A stretch of 64,000 nucleotides of DNA from Bacteroidota bacterium. Lineage in GTDB: Bacteria; Bacteroidota; Bacteroidia; Bacteroidales; Dysgonomonadaceae. A model generated the notes under the pieces. That model was not told the origin of the DNA. It saw only the letters and a program-made list of their open reading frames with translations, and did not search any database. The DNA is taken from positions 3,361-67,360 of the forward strand of contig JAEWQF010000032.1 in NCBI GenBank assembly GCA_023399295.1. Direction: 5' to 3'. The translations under genes and the position numbers were made by a program. Shown piece after piece: positions 32,058 to 41,019 of this stretch. Positions within the stretch are counted from its first letter, which is position 1, and every line of letters begins with the position of its first letter.

Positions 32058-34265
32058 ATGAACGGGAAGAAAGAGGAACGCAAAAAAGCGAAGAAGGTGG
32101 TGCTGGCACGTTACGGCGGTATTGTCTTCCTGTTGATGCTGTTCGCCACGGCGATTGTCATCAAGGCTGGAAAGCTCTCGTTCAGTTCCGAAGGGAAGAA
32201 ATGGCGCGAAGTAGGTGAGAGGGAGACGGTTATACGGGACAGGGTGATCCTCCCGGAGAGAGGCAGCATCTATACCCACGACGGCAGGTTGCTGGCAACA
32301 ACAGAGCCGCTTTATAGCATCTACATGGATTTCTGGGCCGACGGCATGGAGAAAGACACACTGAATAAGTATGTGGGCGAGCTCTCACTGGCACTGGCAA
32401 ATAAGTTTCCCGACCGCACTGCAGCACACTACAAGCATCTGATCCTGAACGGCTGGAAGATGCGTGAAGAGGAACAGCGACAGATCAGAGAATACCAGGA
32501 ACGGAGCATTGACAAACGGGTTCCCATACGATCGCGTTATGTGAAGATACTGCACCGCGACATTTCCTATGTGGATCTCAAGGAGGTGCGTACCTATCCT
32601 TTCTGGAACCAGCGTTCCAATCGTAGCGGGCTGATCGCCGAGGAACGCAATGCACGCAAGAAACCATTTGGCAACCTGGCCACGCGGACGGTTGGCAATG
32701 TGTTCAAGGATCTCGAAAAAGGAGGAGCCAGCGGTCTCGAACTCAAGTATGATTCGCTGCTGCGAGGGGTACCCGGTGTGAAGTTCCGGCAGAAGATACA
32801 GGGCAAGTGGATGGATGTGGTCGAAAAACCGGCGGAAACAGGCCTCGATATTGTCACCACCCTCGATGCCGAGATACAGGATATCACCGAACGCGCGCTC
32901 AGGGGTAAGTTGATGGAGACTGAGGCCGAATCGGGCACCGCCATCATCATGGAGGTGAAAACAGGTGAAATAAAAGGGATTGCCAACCTGGACCGGATGA
33001 GCAGTGGCGAATACATCGAAGGAAATCCAAACGCCTTCTCCTACATGAATGAGCCTGGATCAACCTTTAAGACAGTGACCGCCATGGTGGCGCTCGACGA
33101 CGGTGTGGTAACTCCCACCGACTCCTTTCATGTGGGCAACGGTTTGTTCCAGTACAACCGTCGCTGGGTACGGGACCACTACTGGCGGCGAGGTCAGGAT
33201 CGGGGCTACCTGACCGTTGCGGAAGGAATCGCCATCTCCTCGAACGTGGTGATGAGTAAGATCGCACTGAAAGGGTATGAGGACAATCCGAAGAAGTTCG
33301 TGCAGGGTATTGACCGGATTGGTTTGCGCAAGCAATTGCAGTGGGATGTGCCGTTGAGCGGCATTGAGGGTACCTCCTCCATTCGTTTTCCCGATGACAA
33401 GCAGAATTACTGGAGCAAGACCACGCTCCCCTGGATGTCGTTCGGCTACGAGACACAGGTGCCACCCATCTACATGCTGATGTTCTATAACGCCATCGCC
33501 AACGGAGGCCGGATGATCAAGCCTTTTATCGCGAAAGAGTTTGTGAAGGATGGCAAAGTGATAGAACGTATGGAAGCGGAGGTTGTCAATCCGAAGATAT
33601 GCAAGGAGACGACACTGCTTCAGATACACGAAATGTTGGTGGGCGTGATTGAAGAGGGGACAGCCAGCGTGGTTGCCTCCGACTATTTCTCTGTTGCAGG
33701 CAAGACCGGTACGGCTCAGATTGCTTCCGGAGGTAGTTACGGTGGCTATTACGTCTCCTTCGCCGGTTATTTTCCGGCCGATGACCCGATGTATACCATC
33801 TTCGTGGGAATACGCAAACCTAAGGGAGTACCATCCGGTGGCGGGATGGCCGGCATGGTCTTCAAACAGATTGCGGAACAGACATACATCCGCAAGGTAC
33901 AGCTCACAGTAGCCGATTGCCCTGTGGACTCATTGCTTCACAAGGAGCCACCACTCAAGAATGGCAACTGGGACCGGAACAGAAAGATGCTGACCCTCCT
34001 TGGTCTGCCTGCCGCAGAAACGGAAGAACCCGCAGAGTGGGTGAAGGTGAGGAAAGATAGTGTCGCTTACGTAGCACAACCCCTGTCACTGAATGGATCA
34101 CTGGTGCCTGATGTGAAGGGTATGGGTGCACGGGATGCGTTGTACCTGCTCGAAGAGGCAGGGCTCAGGGTACAGTTGATCGGTGCCGGCAGCGTGGTGT
34201 CGCAATCGATATCACCCGGCAGCAGACTGGTAAGAGGATTGACAATCGCCATCACATTAAAATAA
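32058..34265 (+). CDS. ftsI: Septal peptidoglycan transpeptidase FtsI (PBP3-type) with PASTA domain
   Basis: Class B penicillin-binding protein of 735 aa acting at the septum. One N-terminal membrane helix (about 22-36), a dimerisation domain beginning RGSIYTHDGRLLATT, and the transpeptidase domain with STFK (Ser about 335), SSN (in AISSNVVMSKI) and KTGTAQ. The C-terminal 60 residues (SLVPDVKGMGARDALYLLEE) form one PASTA domain, absent from proteobacterial FtsI. The ATG at 32058 is chosen; a TTG six nt earlier is in frame. It begins 9 nt after ftsL ends. Confidence 0.95.
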   Translation: MNGKKEERKKAKKVVLARYGGIVFLLMLFATAIVIKAGKLSFSSEGKKWREVGERETVIRDRVILPERGSIYTHDGRLLATTEPLYSIYMDFWADGMEKDTLNKYVGELSLALANKFPDRTAAHYKHLILNGWKMREEEQRQIREYQERSIDKRVPIRSRYVKILHRDISYVDLKEVRTYPFWNQRSNRSGLIAEERNARKKPFGNLATRTVGNVFKDLEKGGASGLELKYDSLLRGVPGVKFRQKIQGKWMDVVEKPAETGLDIVTTLDAEIQDITERALRGKLMETEAESGTAIIMEVKTGEIKGIANLDRMSSGEYIEGNPNAFSYMNEPGSTFKTVTAMVALDDGVVTPTDSFHVGNGLFQYNRRWVRDHYWRRGQDRGYLTVAEGIAISSNVVMSKIALKGYEDNPKKFVQGIDRIGLRKQLQWDVPLSGIEGTSSIRFPDDKQNYWSKTTLPWMSFGYETQVPPIYMLMFYNAIANGGRMIKPFIAKEFVKDGKVIERMEAEVVNPKICKETTLLQIHEMLVGVIEEGTASVVASDYFSVAGKTGTAQIASGGSYGGYYVSFAGYFPADDPMYTIFVGIRKPKGVPSGGGMAGMVFKQIAEQTYIRKVQLTVADCPVDSLLHKEPPLKNGNWDRNRKMLTLLGLPAAETEEPAEWVKVRKDSVAYVAQPLSLNGSLVPDVKGMGARDALYLLEEAGLRVQLIGAGSVVSQSISPGSRLVRGLTIAITLK

Positions 34266-34274
34266 ACAGAAGAT

Positions 34275-35741
34275 ATGAAACTCTCCACACTGATTGAATC
34301 ATGCAAGGTTGTTACCCTTCGCGGAAACGAAGCGGCAGAGATCACCACTGTCACTTCCGACTCACGACAAGTGGAGCCGGGAGCACTCTTCATTGCTGTT
34401 GAGGGAATCTGTACCGACGGTCATGCCTATATTGGCAAGGCCATCGAGCAGGGTGCCATCGTGGTGGTGTACGACAAGCCGATGATCGAGGAATATTTCT
34501 CAAGGGTGACCTACGTGCAGGTGGAGCAAAGCGCCGTTGCATTGGCACACATTGCTGCTGCCTGGTATGGTCATCCCTCACGGCAGCTCAAACTGGTGGG
34601 GGTGACAGGCACCAACGGAAAGACCACCATCGCCACGCTCCTCTGGCAGCTCTTCCGGAACAGAGGATATGCTGCGGGACTCATCTCAACCGTAGCCAAC
34701 TACGTAGACGGGGAGAAATATCCCACCACCCATACCACACCCGACCCCCTTACCCTGAACCTCTATTTCCGACGGATGGTGGATGCGGGATGCGCATATG
34801 CTTTCATGGAGGTGAGTTCGCACGCCATCCATCAGAAACGGATCGACGCCCTGCACTTTGCAGGTGGGATTTTTACAAATCTCACACAGGATCACCTCGA
34901 CTACCACAAGAACATGCTGGAGTATCGCAATGTGAAGAAGCTCTTCTTCGACAACCTCCCCGAAGATGCCTTCTCCCTGACAAACCAGGACGACCGGAAT
35001 GGCACAGTGATGCTGCAAAATACACACGCCACCAAAAAGAGCTATTCGTTGAAAGGGATGGCTGACTTCAAGGCACGTATCTTTGAGAAACATTTCGACG
35101 GCACCACCATCGAAATCAACGGCAGAGAGCTGGTGGTGCAGTTTGTGGGTGTGTTCAATGTCTATAACCTGCTGGCGGTCTATGGCGCCGCACAATTGTT
35201 GGGCCTCAGCGAGGAGGAGATATTGCGTGAGCTCACCCTCCTGCAACCTGTTGCAGGCCGCTTCCAAACGCTCCGTTCACAAAAGGGGTTCACCGCCATT
35301 GTCGACTATGCCCATACCCCCGATGCGTTGATCAATGTGCTGAATGCCATCCATGAGGTGCTCGGAGGCAAGGGGCAGATCATCACGGTGGTAGGGTGCG
35401 GCGGCAACCGCGACCGTACCAAGCGCCCCATCATGGCACGCGAGGCTGTGGAACGGAGCAACAGGGTTTTGCTCACCTCCGACAACCCCCGCTTCGAGGA
35501 GCCGGCAGAGATACTGCGTGATATGATTGAAGGGCTCACAGATACACAAAGAGAGACGGTGCTCACCATTGTGGAGCGGCGTGAAGCCATCAGAACAGCC
35601 TGTGCACTGGCACAGCAAGGGGATGTGGTGCTTATCGCCGGCAAGGGGCATGAGGACTACCAGGAGATAAAGGGTGTGAAATATCACTTCGATGACCGGG
35701 AGGAGGTGGAGAAGATTTTCTCAACACACCGCAATCCGTAA
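34275..35741 (+). CDS. murE: UDP-MurNAc-tripeptide synthetase MurE (meso-diaminopimelate adding)
   Basis: Mur ligase of 488 aa that adds the third amino acid of the peptidoglycan stem peptide. The ATP-binding loop TGTNGKTT is at 111-118, and the specificity motif DNPR at 403-406 indicates meso-diaminopimelate as substrate. N-terminal TSDSRQVEPGALFIA (27-41) is the UDP-binding domain. It lies 9 nt after ftsI and 19 nt before mraY. No murF is seen in this cluster. Confidence 0.96.
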   Translation: MKLSTLIESCKVVTLRGNEAAEITTVTSDSRQVEPGALFIAVEGICTDGHAYIGKAIEQGAIVVVYDKPMIEEYFSRVTYVQVEQSAVALAHIAAAWYGHPSRQLKLVGVTGTNGKTTIATLLWQLFRNRGYAAGLISTVANYVDGEKYPTTHTTPDPLTLNLYFRRMVDAGCAYAFMEVSSHAIHQKRIDALHFAGGIFTNLTQDHLDYHKNMLEYRNVKKLFFDNLPEDAFSLTNQDDRNGTVMLQNTHATKKSYSLKGMADFKARIFEKHFDGTTIEINGRELVVQFVGVFNVYNLLAVYGAAQLLGLSEEEILRELTLLQPVAGRFQTLRSQKGFTAIVDYAHTPDALINVLNAIHEVLGGKGQIITVVGCGGNRDRTKRPIMAREAVERSNRVLLTSDNPRFEEPAEILRDMIEGLTDTQRETVLTIVERREAIRTACALAQQGDVVLIAGKGHEDYQEIKGVKYHFDDREEVEKIFSTHRNP

Positions 35742-35760
35742 CCAGCTTAATCTTTTTTTT

Positions 35761-37020
35761 ATGCTCTACTATCTTTTCGACTATCTCGACACACTGAACT
35801 TCCCCGGAGCAGGGATGTTCCAATATGTGATGTTCCGTTCAGCCATGGCTGTCATCTTTTCATTGCTCATCGGGATCTTCGTGGGCAAAAAAATCATCGA
35901 CAAGCTGCAACAGCGACAGGTCGGTGAGACCATCCGCAACCTCGATCTGGAGGGCCAATACAGCAAAAGGGGTACACCCACAATGGGTGGTGTGATCATC
36001 ATCCTCTCCATCCTGGTCTCTACCCTGCTCTTCGGCAAGCTGGAGAACATCTATATCATCCTGATGCTTGTGAGCACCGTCTGGCTGGGTCTGCTGGGCT
36101 TCGCCGACGACTACATCAAAGTGTTCAAGAAGGACAAGGAGGGGTTGAAGGGCAAGTTCAAGGTGGTGGCACAGATCGGTCTGGGCCTGATCGTGGGGCT
36201 CACTCTCTACTTCAGCCCCGACGCGGTGGTGCGCGAGAACATGGAGGTGCGGGTGAACAACGTCATTGAAGAGGTGACTTACCAGACCGGAGACGTGAAA
36301 ACCACTAGCACCACCATCCCCTTTATGAAGAACAACAATTTCGACTACCGCTGGCTGGTGGGTTGGATGGGCGATTATGCCGACCTGGCAGTGTGGGTGG
36401 TCTTCATCCTGATGGTGATCCTGATTGTCACCGCCGTCTCAAACAGTGCCAACCTGACCGACGGCCTCGACGGCCTCACCTCCGGCTCTTCGGCCATCAT
36501 CGGTGTGGCACTGGGTATCCTGGCCTATGTCTCGGGTCGTGTCGACTTTGCCTCCTATCTCAACATCATGCACATCCCCGGAAGTGACGAGTTGATGGTA
36601 TTTGCTTCCGCATTCGTGGGAGCATGTGTTGGGTTTCTATGGTACAATGCCTACCCGGCACAGGTGTTCATGGGCGATACCGGGAGCCTCACCCTGGGTG
36701 GCATCATCGGCGTGTTTGCGGTGTTGATTCACAAAGAGCTGTTGTTGCCCATCCTATGTGGTGTCTTTTTTGTGGAGGCGCTTTCAGTGATTGCACAGGT
36801 CACCTACTTCAAATATACCAAAAAGAAAATTGGTGTCGGGCGACGCATCTTCAAGATGACACCCCTACACCACCATTATCAGAAACCGGGTGACGGCAGC
36901 ATCGATGCCTACTTTCAGAGACCCTTTGCTCCATTGGCTGAACCCAAGATCGTGAGCCGTTTCTGGTTGGTGGGAATGATCCTGGCAGTGTTGGCGCTGG
37001 CCACACTGAAGATGAGATAA
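35761..37020 (+). CDS. mraY: Phospho-N-acetylmuramoyl-pentapeptide transferase MraY
   Basis: Integral membrane enzyme (419 aa) that makes lipid I from UDP-MurNAc-pentapeptide and undecaprenyl phosphate. Diagnostic stretches are GTPTMGGVIII, FADDYIKVFKKDKEGLKGKF, the aspartate-rich NLTDGLDGLTSG and MTPLHHHYQ. There are about ten hydrophobic segments. An insert of about 45 residues after the fifth segment (VRVNNVIEEVTYQTGDVKTT) is longer than in E. coli and common in Bacteroidota. The ATG at 35761 follows murE by 19 nt; the frame is open further upstream but overlaps murE. Confidence 0.96.
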   Translation: MLYYLFDYLDTLNFPGAGMFQYVMFRSAMAVIFSLLIGIFVGKKIIDKLQQRQVGETIRNLDLEGQYSKRGTPTMGGVIIILSILVSTLLFGKLENIYIILMLVSTVWLGLLGFADDYIKVFKKDKEGLKGKFKVVAQIGLGLIVGLTLYFSPDAVVRENMEVRVNNVIEEVTYQTGDVKTTSTTIPFMKNNNFDYRWLVGWMGDYADLAVWVVFILMVILIVTAVSNSANLTDGLDGLTSGSSAIIGVALGILAYVSGRVDFASYLNIMHIPGSDELMVFASAFVGACVGFLWYNAYPAQVFMGDTGSLTLGGIIGVFAVLIHKELLLPILCGVFFVEALSVIAQVTYFKYTKKKIGVGRRIFKMTPLHHHYQKPGDGSIDAYFQRPFAPLAEPKIVSRFWLVGMILAVLALATLKMR

Positions 37021-37051
37021 GGAGAAGCGTATAACAGACAAAGAGCAATAG

Positions 37052-38395
37052 ATGATGGGTGACAAACGACTGGTGATACTGGGTGGTGGCGAGAGTGGCG
37101 TTGGAACGGCAATCCTTGCCCAAAAGAAAGGTCTGGAGGTGTTCCTCTCCGACAGCGGCAAGCTCAGGAGTGACCACCGCGAGACGCTTCTCAACTACCA
37201 CATTGCTTTCGAGGAGGGGCAACATTCCGAGGAGCGGGTGCTCCAAGCCGATGAGATTGTGAAGAGTCCCGGCATCCCCGACACCACACCCCTGATGCAG
37301 AAGGTACGCTCCCGTGGAATCAAGGTGATTTCGGAGATCGAATTTGCCGGCAGGTATACCAACGCGAAGATGATCTGCATCACCGGCAGCAATGGCAAGA
37401 CCACAACCAGCAGTCTGATCTGGCACATCCTTCAATCGGCAGGCCTCAATGTGGGTCTGGCTGGTAACATCGGCAGGAGTTTTGCCCGCCAGGTGGCAGA
37501 AGAAAACCATGATTGTTATGTGCTGGAGTTGAGTAGCTTCCAACTGGAGGGGGTGTATGACTTCAAAGCCGATATTGCGGTACTGTTAAACATCACACCC
37601 GATCACCTGGATCGTTACGATCACAACCTGCAATATTATGTGGATGCCAAGATGCGAATCATACGCAACCAGCAGGTGGAGGATGCATTCATCTATTGGG
37701 TCGACGATCCTGTTATCACGCACGAAATTGAAAAGTTAACCCCGGCAGCCACCTGTTATCCCTTCGGTGAGCATCAAACTGCAGTCAGTGCCGGATTCAC
37801 AGGCAATGGGAAGATATACATCAACACAAAAGAATCTCAATTTGATATGGAGCTCGAACTACTCGCCCTTGAAGGGATGCACAATGTGTACAACTCGCTT
37901 GCATCGGGTATCGTGGCCAAGCTGATGGATGTCAGTGACGAACAACTGCGCATCTCGCTTGCCGACTTCCGCGGTGTGCCGCACCGTCTCGAAAAGGTGG
38001 CAACGGTGCGTGGTGTGCAGTATGTCAATGATTCGAAGGCCACCAATGTAAACTCCTGCTGGTATGCGCTGCAGAGCATGCGCTCCAAAACCGTGCTGAT
38101 CCTTGGAGGCACTGACAAAGGAAACGACTACCGCGAGATTGAGGAGCTGGTGCGCAACAAAGTGAAGGCATTGATCTTCCTGGGCGTCGACAACAGCAAG
38201 CTCCATGCCTTCTTCGACGGGATGGTTGAGACCATTTGCGACGCAGGTTCAATGGAAGAGGCAGTGAATGTTGCCTACAGGCTGGCGCAAAAAGGAGATA
38301 CGGTGCTGCTCTCACCCTGTTGCGCCAGTTTCGATCTGTTCAGCAATTACGAGGATCGTGGAGACCAGTTCAAGGAACGTGTGAGAAAATTGTAA
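37052..38395 (+). CDS. murD: UDP-MurNAc-L-alanine:D-glutamate ligase MurD
   Basis: Mur ligase of 447 aa that adds D-glutamate to UDP-MurNAc-L-Ala. N-terminal Rossmann-like GGGESGVGTAILA at about 10-22, ATP loop TGSNGKTTTSSL at about 110-121, and the C-terminal NDSKATNVNS with LGGTDKG. Two adjacent ATGs (37052, 37055) could both serve. It follows mraY by 31 nt. Confidence 0.95.
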   Translation: MMGDKRLVILGGGESGVGTAILAQKKGLEVFLSDSGKLRSDHRETLLNYHIAFEEGQHSEERVLQADEIVKSPGIPDTTPLMQKVRSRGIKVISEIEFAGRYTNAKMICITGSNGKTTTSSLIWHILQSAGLNVGLAGNIGRSFARQVAEENHDCYVLELSSFQLEGVYDFKADIAVLLNITPDHLDRYDHNLQYYVDAKMRIIRNQQVEDAFIYWVDDPVITHEIEKLTPAATCYPFGEHQTAVSAGFTGNGKIYINTKESQFDMELELLALEGMHNVYNSLASGIVAKLMDVSDEQLRISLADFRGVPHRLEKVATVRGVQYVNDSKATNVNSCWYALQSMRSKTVLILGGTDKGNDYREIEELVRNKVKALIFLGVDNSKLHAFFDGMVETICDAGSMEEAVNVAYRLAQKGDTVLLSPCCASFDLFSNYEDRGDQFKERVRKL

Positions 38396-38430
38396 GAAGC
38401 ATGAACGAGTGACAAAAAGATATCATCTTG

Positions 38431-38465
38431 CTGACAGCCGACAGCTGACAGCGGAACGCTAAAAA
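38431..38465 (+). repeat. Short repeat leader before ftsW
   Basis: CTGACAGC, CGACAGC, CTGACAGC in tandem, then GCTAAAAAAG just before the ftsW ATG. Resembles the repeat leader before ftsL. Confidence 0.5.
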
Positions 38466-38469
38466 AGAT

Positions 38470-39834
38470 ATGGACAACAACAGCAACCCGATTTTTAATA
38501 TTGAGGAAGATCTCCAGGAACCAGGATTCTCCTGGGGGGATTTCGGACGGAAGATATTCAAGGGTGACAAAGTGATATGGTCGGTCTTTATCGCCCTTTG
38601 TGTGATTTCCCTGGTGGAGATTTTTAGTGCCACCAGCACCATTGTTTACCGGCAGCAGAACATCTGGGGGCCACTCCTGCGACATGCCATGTTCCTGGTG
38701 GCCGGGGTGGGGGTGATCCTGTTGGTTCACAACATTCCATACCGGTATTTCTCCTCCCTCATCTTTATCCTGATCGGTGCCATCATCTTGTTGATCCTCA
38801 CACCTTTTATCGGAACCAGCGTAAATGGTGCCGAGCGGTGGATCTCAATCATGGGAATCACCATCCAGCCCTCTGAGATTGCCAAGATCTCGCTGGTGGG
38901 TACAATCGCTTTTCTACTCAGCAAACAGAATGGCACCAATGATGGACTGCTCTTCAAATGGATGATCGGTCTGATGCTGGTTGTAACCGGTATCATCGCA
39001 ATGGACAATCTTTCAACGGCAGTTCTGCTCTTTGGTGTCTGTTATCTGTTGATGTTTATCGGTAATGTGAAGCTGATGCGACTGCTTAAGGTGGCAGGTG
39101 CGGGTGTGGCAGCAATTGTCCTCTTTGTGATGTTGCTCAATGTGCTCCCTGATAGCTGGACCGAGAAAGGTCCCCTAAGCCGTCTCGGTACCTGGCAGAA
39201 CCGATTTGAACATTTTGGTGCCTCCAAAGAACAAACCGAAGAGGAATATTTCACCATCACCGACGAGAACTACCAGGTGGCACATGCCAAGATCGCCATC
39301 TCCAACGGGGGGCTGCTGGGTGTTTTTCCGGGAAACAGCACCGAACGCGATTTCCTGCCACAAGCCTACTCCGATTTCATCTATGCCATCATCATCGAGG
39401 AGATGGGGTTGATCGGAGGGTTGTTTGTACTGCTTCTCTATGTCATCATCCTGATCCGTGCCGGCATGATCGCCCGGAAAACAGAGAAGCTCTTTCCCAA
39501 GTACCTTGTGCTGGGTTCAGCCATGATGCTGTCGATACAGGCATTCATCAACATGGCGGTTGCTGTCAGCCTCATTCCGGTGACCGGTCAGCCGTTGCCA
39601 CTGATCAGCCGTGGCGGTACCTCAACGCTGATCACCTGCGCCTATTTCGGATTGATATTGAGTGCCGACCGCTTCGGTATCGGGAAAATGAAGGATCAGG
39701 CCCCATCGGAAACGCGTACTGATCAGGACATCGATCGGGATGATTGGGATGGCAGTGCAGAGATGCCGGAGGAGATGGTTGACAACTCACCGCAACCCGA
39801 CGAAGCGGTTGTCTTCGATGTATATCAGGCGTAG
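38470..39834 (+). CDS. ftsW: Septal peptidoglycan glycosyltransferase FtsW
   Basis: SEDS-family polymerase (454 aa) working with FtsI at the septum. About ten membrane segments. Conserved parts include NGAERWISIMGITIQPSEIAK (with the SEDS signature around residue 118-138), QAYSDFIYAIIIEEMGLIGG and PVTGQPLPLISRGGTS. The N-terminal 40 residues and the acidic C-terminal tail of about 50 residues (QDIDRDDWDGSAEMPEEMVD) are cytoplasmic extensions not needed for the fold. Placed between murD and murG. Confidence 0.95.
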   Translation: MDNNSNPIFNIEEDLQEPGFSWGDFGRKIFKGDKVIWSVFIALCVISLVEIFSATSTIVYRQQNIWGPLLRHAMFLVAGVGVILLVHNIPYRYFSSLIFILIGAIILLILTPFIGTSVNGAERWISIMGITIQPSEIAKISLVGTIAFLLSKQNGTNDGLLFKWMIGLMLVVTGIIAMDNLSTAVLLFGVCYLLMFIGNVKLMRLLKVAGAGVAAIVLFVMLLNVLPDSWTEKGPLSRLGTWQNRFEHFGASKEQTEEEYFTITDENYQVAHAKIAISNGGLLGVFPGNSTERDFLPQAYSDFIYAIIIEEMGLIGGLFVLLLYVIILIRAGMIARKTEKLFPKYLVLGSAMMLSIQAFINMAVAVSLIPVTGQPLPLISRGGTSTLITCAYFGLILSADRFGIGKMKDQAPSETRTDQDIDRDDWDGSAEMPEEMVDNSPQPDEAVVFDVYQA

Positions 39835-39880
39835 CCTGGAGATGCACCAATTGGCATCAATGACCGATAAAACGATTGCT

Positions 39881-41017
39881 ATGCATACAACAGAAACGGA
39901 TGGCACAAATGTGCTCAGGATCATTGTCAGCGGGGGTGGTACCGGCGGTCATATCTTTCCCGCCATCTCGATTGCCAACGCGGTGCGTGCCCGCTGGCCG
40001 GAAACAGAGATCCTGTTTGTGGGGGCTCTTGGCCGAATGGAGATGGAACGGGTGCCGGCAGCCGGTTACCAAATCATCGGGTTGCCTGTAGCCGGCTTCG
40101 ACCGCAAGAACATACTGAAAAACATACCGGTAGCATGGAAATTGTTCAAAAGCATGCGACAGGCGAGAAAGATCGTGAAGGATTTTAAACCCGATGTGGC
40201 TGTGGGTGTGGGCGGGTATGCCAGCGGTCCGCTGTTGAAAGCGGCCACGCTTGCAGGTGTACCGACACTCCTCCAGGAGCAGAACTCCTATGCGGGTGTG
40301 ACTAACAAGATGCTTGCCAGGAAGGCGGCAGTGATCTGTGTGGCCTATGAGGGGATGGAACGATTCTTCCCAAAGGAGAAGATCGTCCTCACCGGCAATC
40401 CCTGTCGTCAGGATCTGATGATCACACCGCAAAAGCGGGAGGAGGGATACCGTTTCTTTGGCCTTGATCCGCTCAGGAAAACCATCCTGATGGTAGGGGG
40501 CAGCCTGGGTGCCCGAACCCTGAACGAGAGCATTCTTGCCGCATTCGAGAAGCTGAAAGCGCGTGACGACCTGCAAGTGATCTGGCAATGCGGAAAGTAT
40601 TACTTTGCTGCAATGCAGCAACTGAAGCGCGATGGAAAAATACCTGCCAATGTCCATCTGTATGATTTTCTCTCCCGCATGGATTATGCCTACGCTGTGG
40701 CCGACCTGGTCATCTCACGCGCCGGCGCCGGTTCGATTTCAGAATTTTGTCTGCTTCAGAAAGCTGTCATCCTGGTTCCCTCACCCAACGTGGCGGAGGA
40801 TCACCAGACCAGGAACGCCGAAGCACTGGTGAACAGAGATGCCGCCCTGATGGTGCCCGACCGGCTGGCGGTGGAAGAACTGTTCGACACTGCCCTCGAC
40901 CTGGTCGGAAAGGAGAATCGATTGCACCAGCTGGGTCTCAATATAGCCGCATTGGCACAACATGACTCTGCCGACAGAATCGTCGACGAGATCGCAAAAA
41001 TTGTGAAACGCACTTGA
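39881..41017 (+). CDS. murG: UDP-GlcNAc:lipid I GlcNAc-transferase MurG
   Basis: GT28 glycosyltransferase that turns lipid I into lipid II at the inner face of the membrane. 378 aa with the start used here. The first glycine loop SGGGTGGHIFPA begins about residue 16, the second GGSLGARTLN is central, and the C-terminal donor site contains SRAGAGSISE. Start is uncertain: ATGs at 39842, 39860 and 39881 are all in frame after the ftsW stop; the last gives the length usual in the family. Its stop is 2 nt before the murC ATG. Confidence 0.93.
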   Translation: MHTTETDGTNVLRIIVSGGGTGGHIFPAISIANAVRARWPETEILFVGALGRMEMERVPAAGYQIIGLPVAGFDRKNILKNIPVAWKLFKSMRQARKIVKDFKPDVAVGVGGYASGPLLKAATLAGVPTLLQEQNSYAGVTNKMLARKAAVICVAYEGMERFFPKEKIVLTGNPCRQDLMITPQKREEGYRFFGLDPLRKTILMVGGSLGARTLNESILAAFEKLKARDDLQVIWQCGKYYFAAMQQLKRDGKIPANVHLYDFLSRMDYAYAVADLVISRAGAGSISEFCLLQKAVILVPSPNVAEDHQTRNAEALVNRDAALMVPDRLAVEELFDTALDLVGKENRLHQLGLNIAALAQHDSADRIVDEIAKIVKRT

Positions 41018-41019
41018 TC

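Noticed and set aside
39857..40657. 266-codon minus-strand frame
   Set aside because: Antisense to murG inside the plus-strand dcw operon; no promoter or motif.
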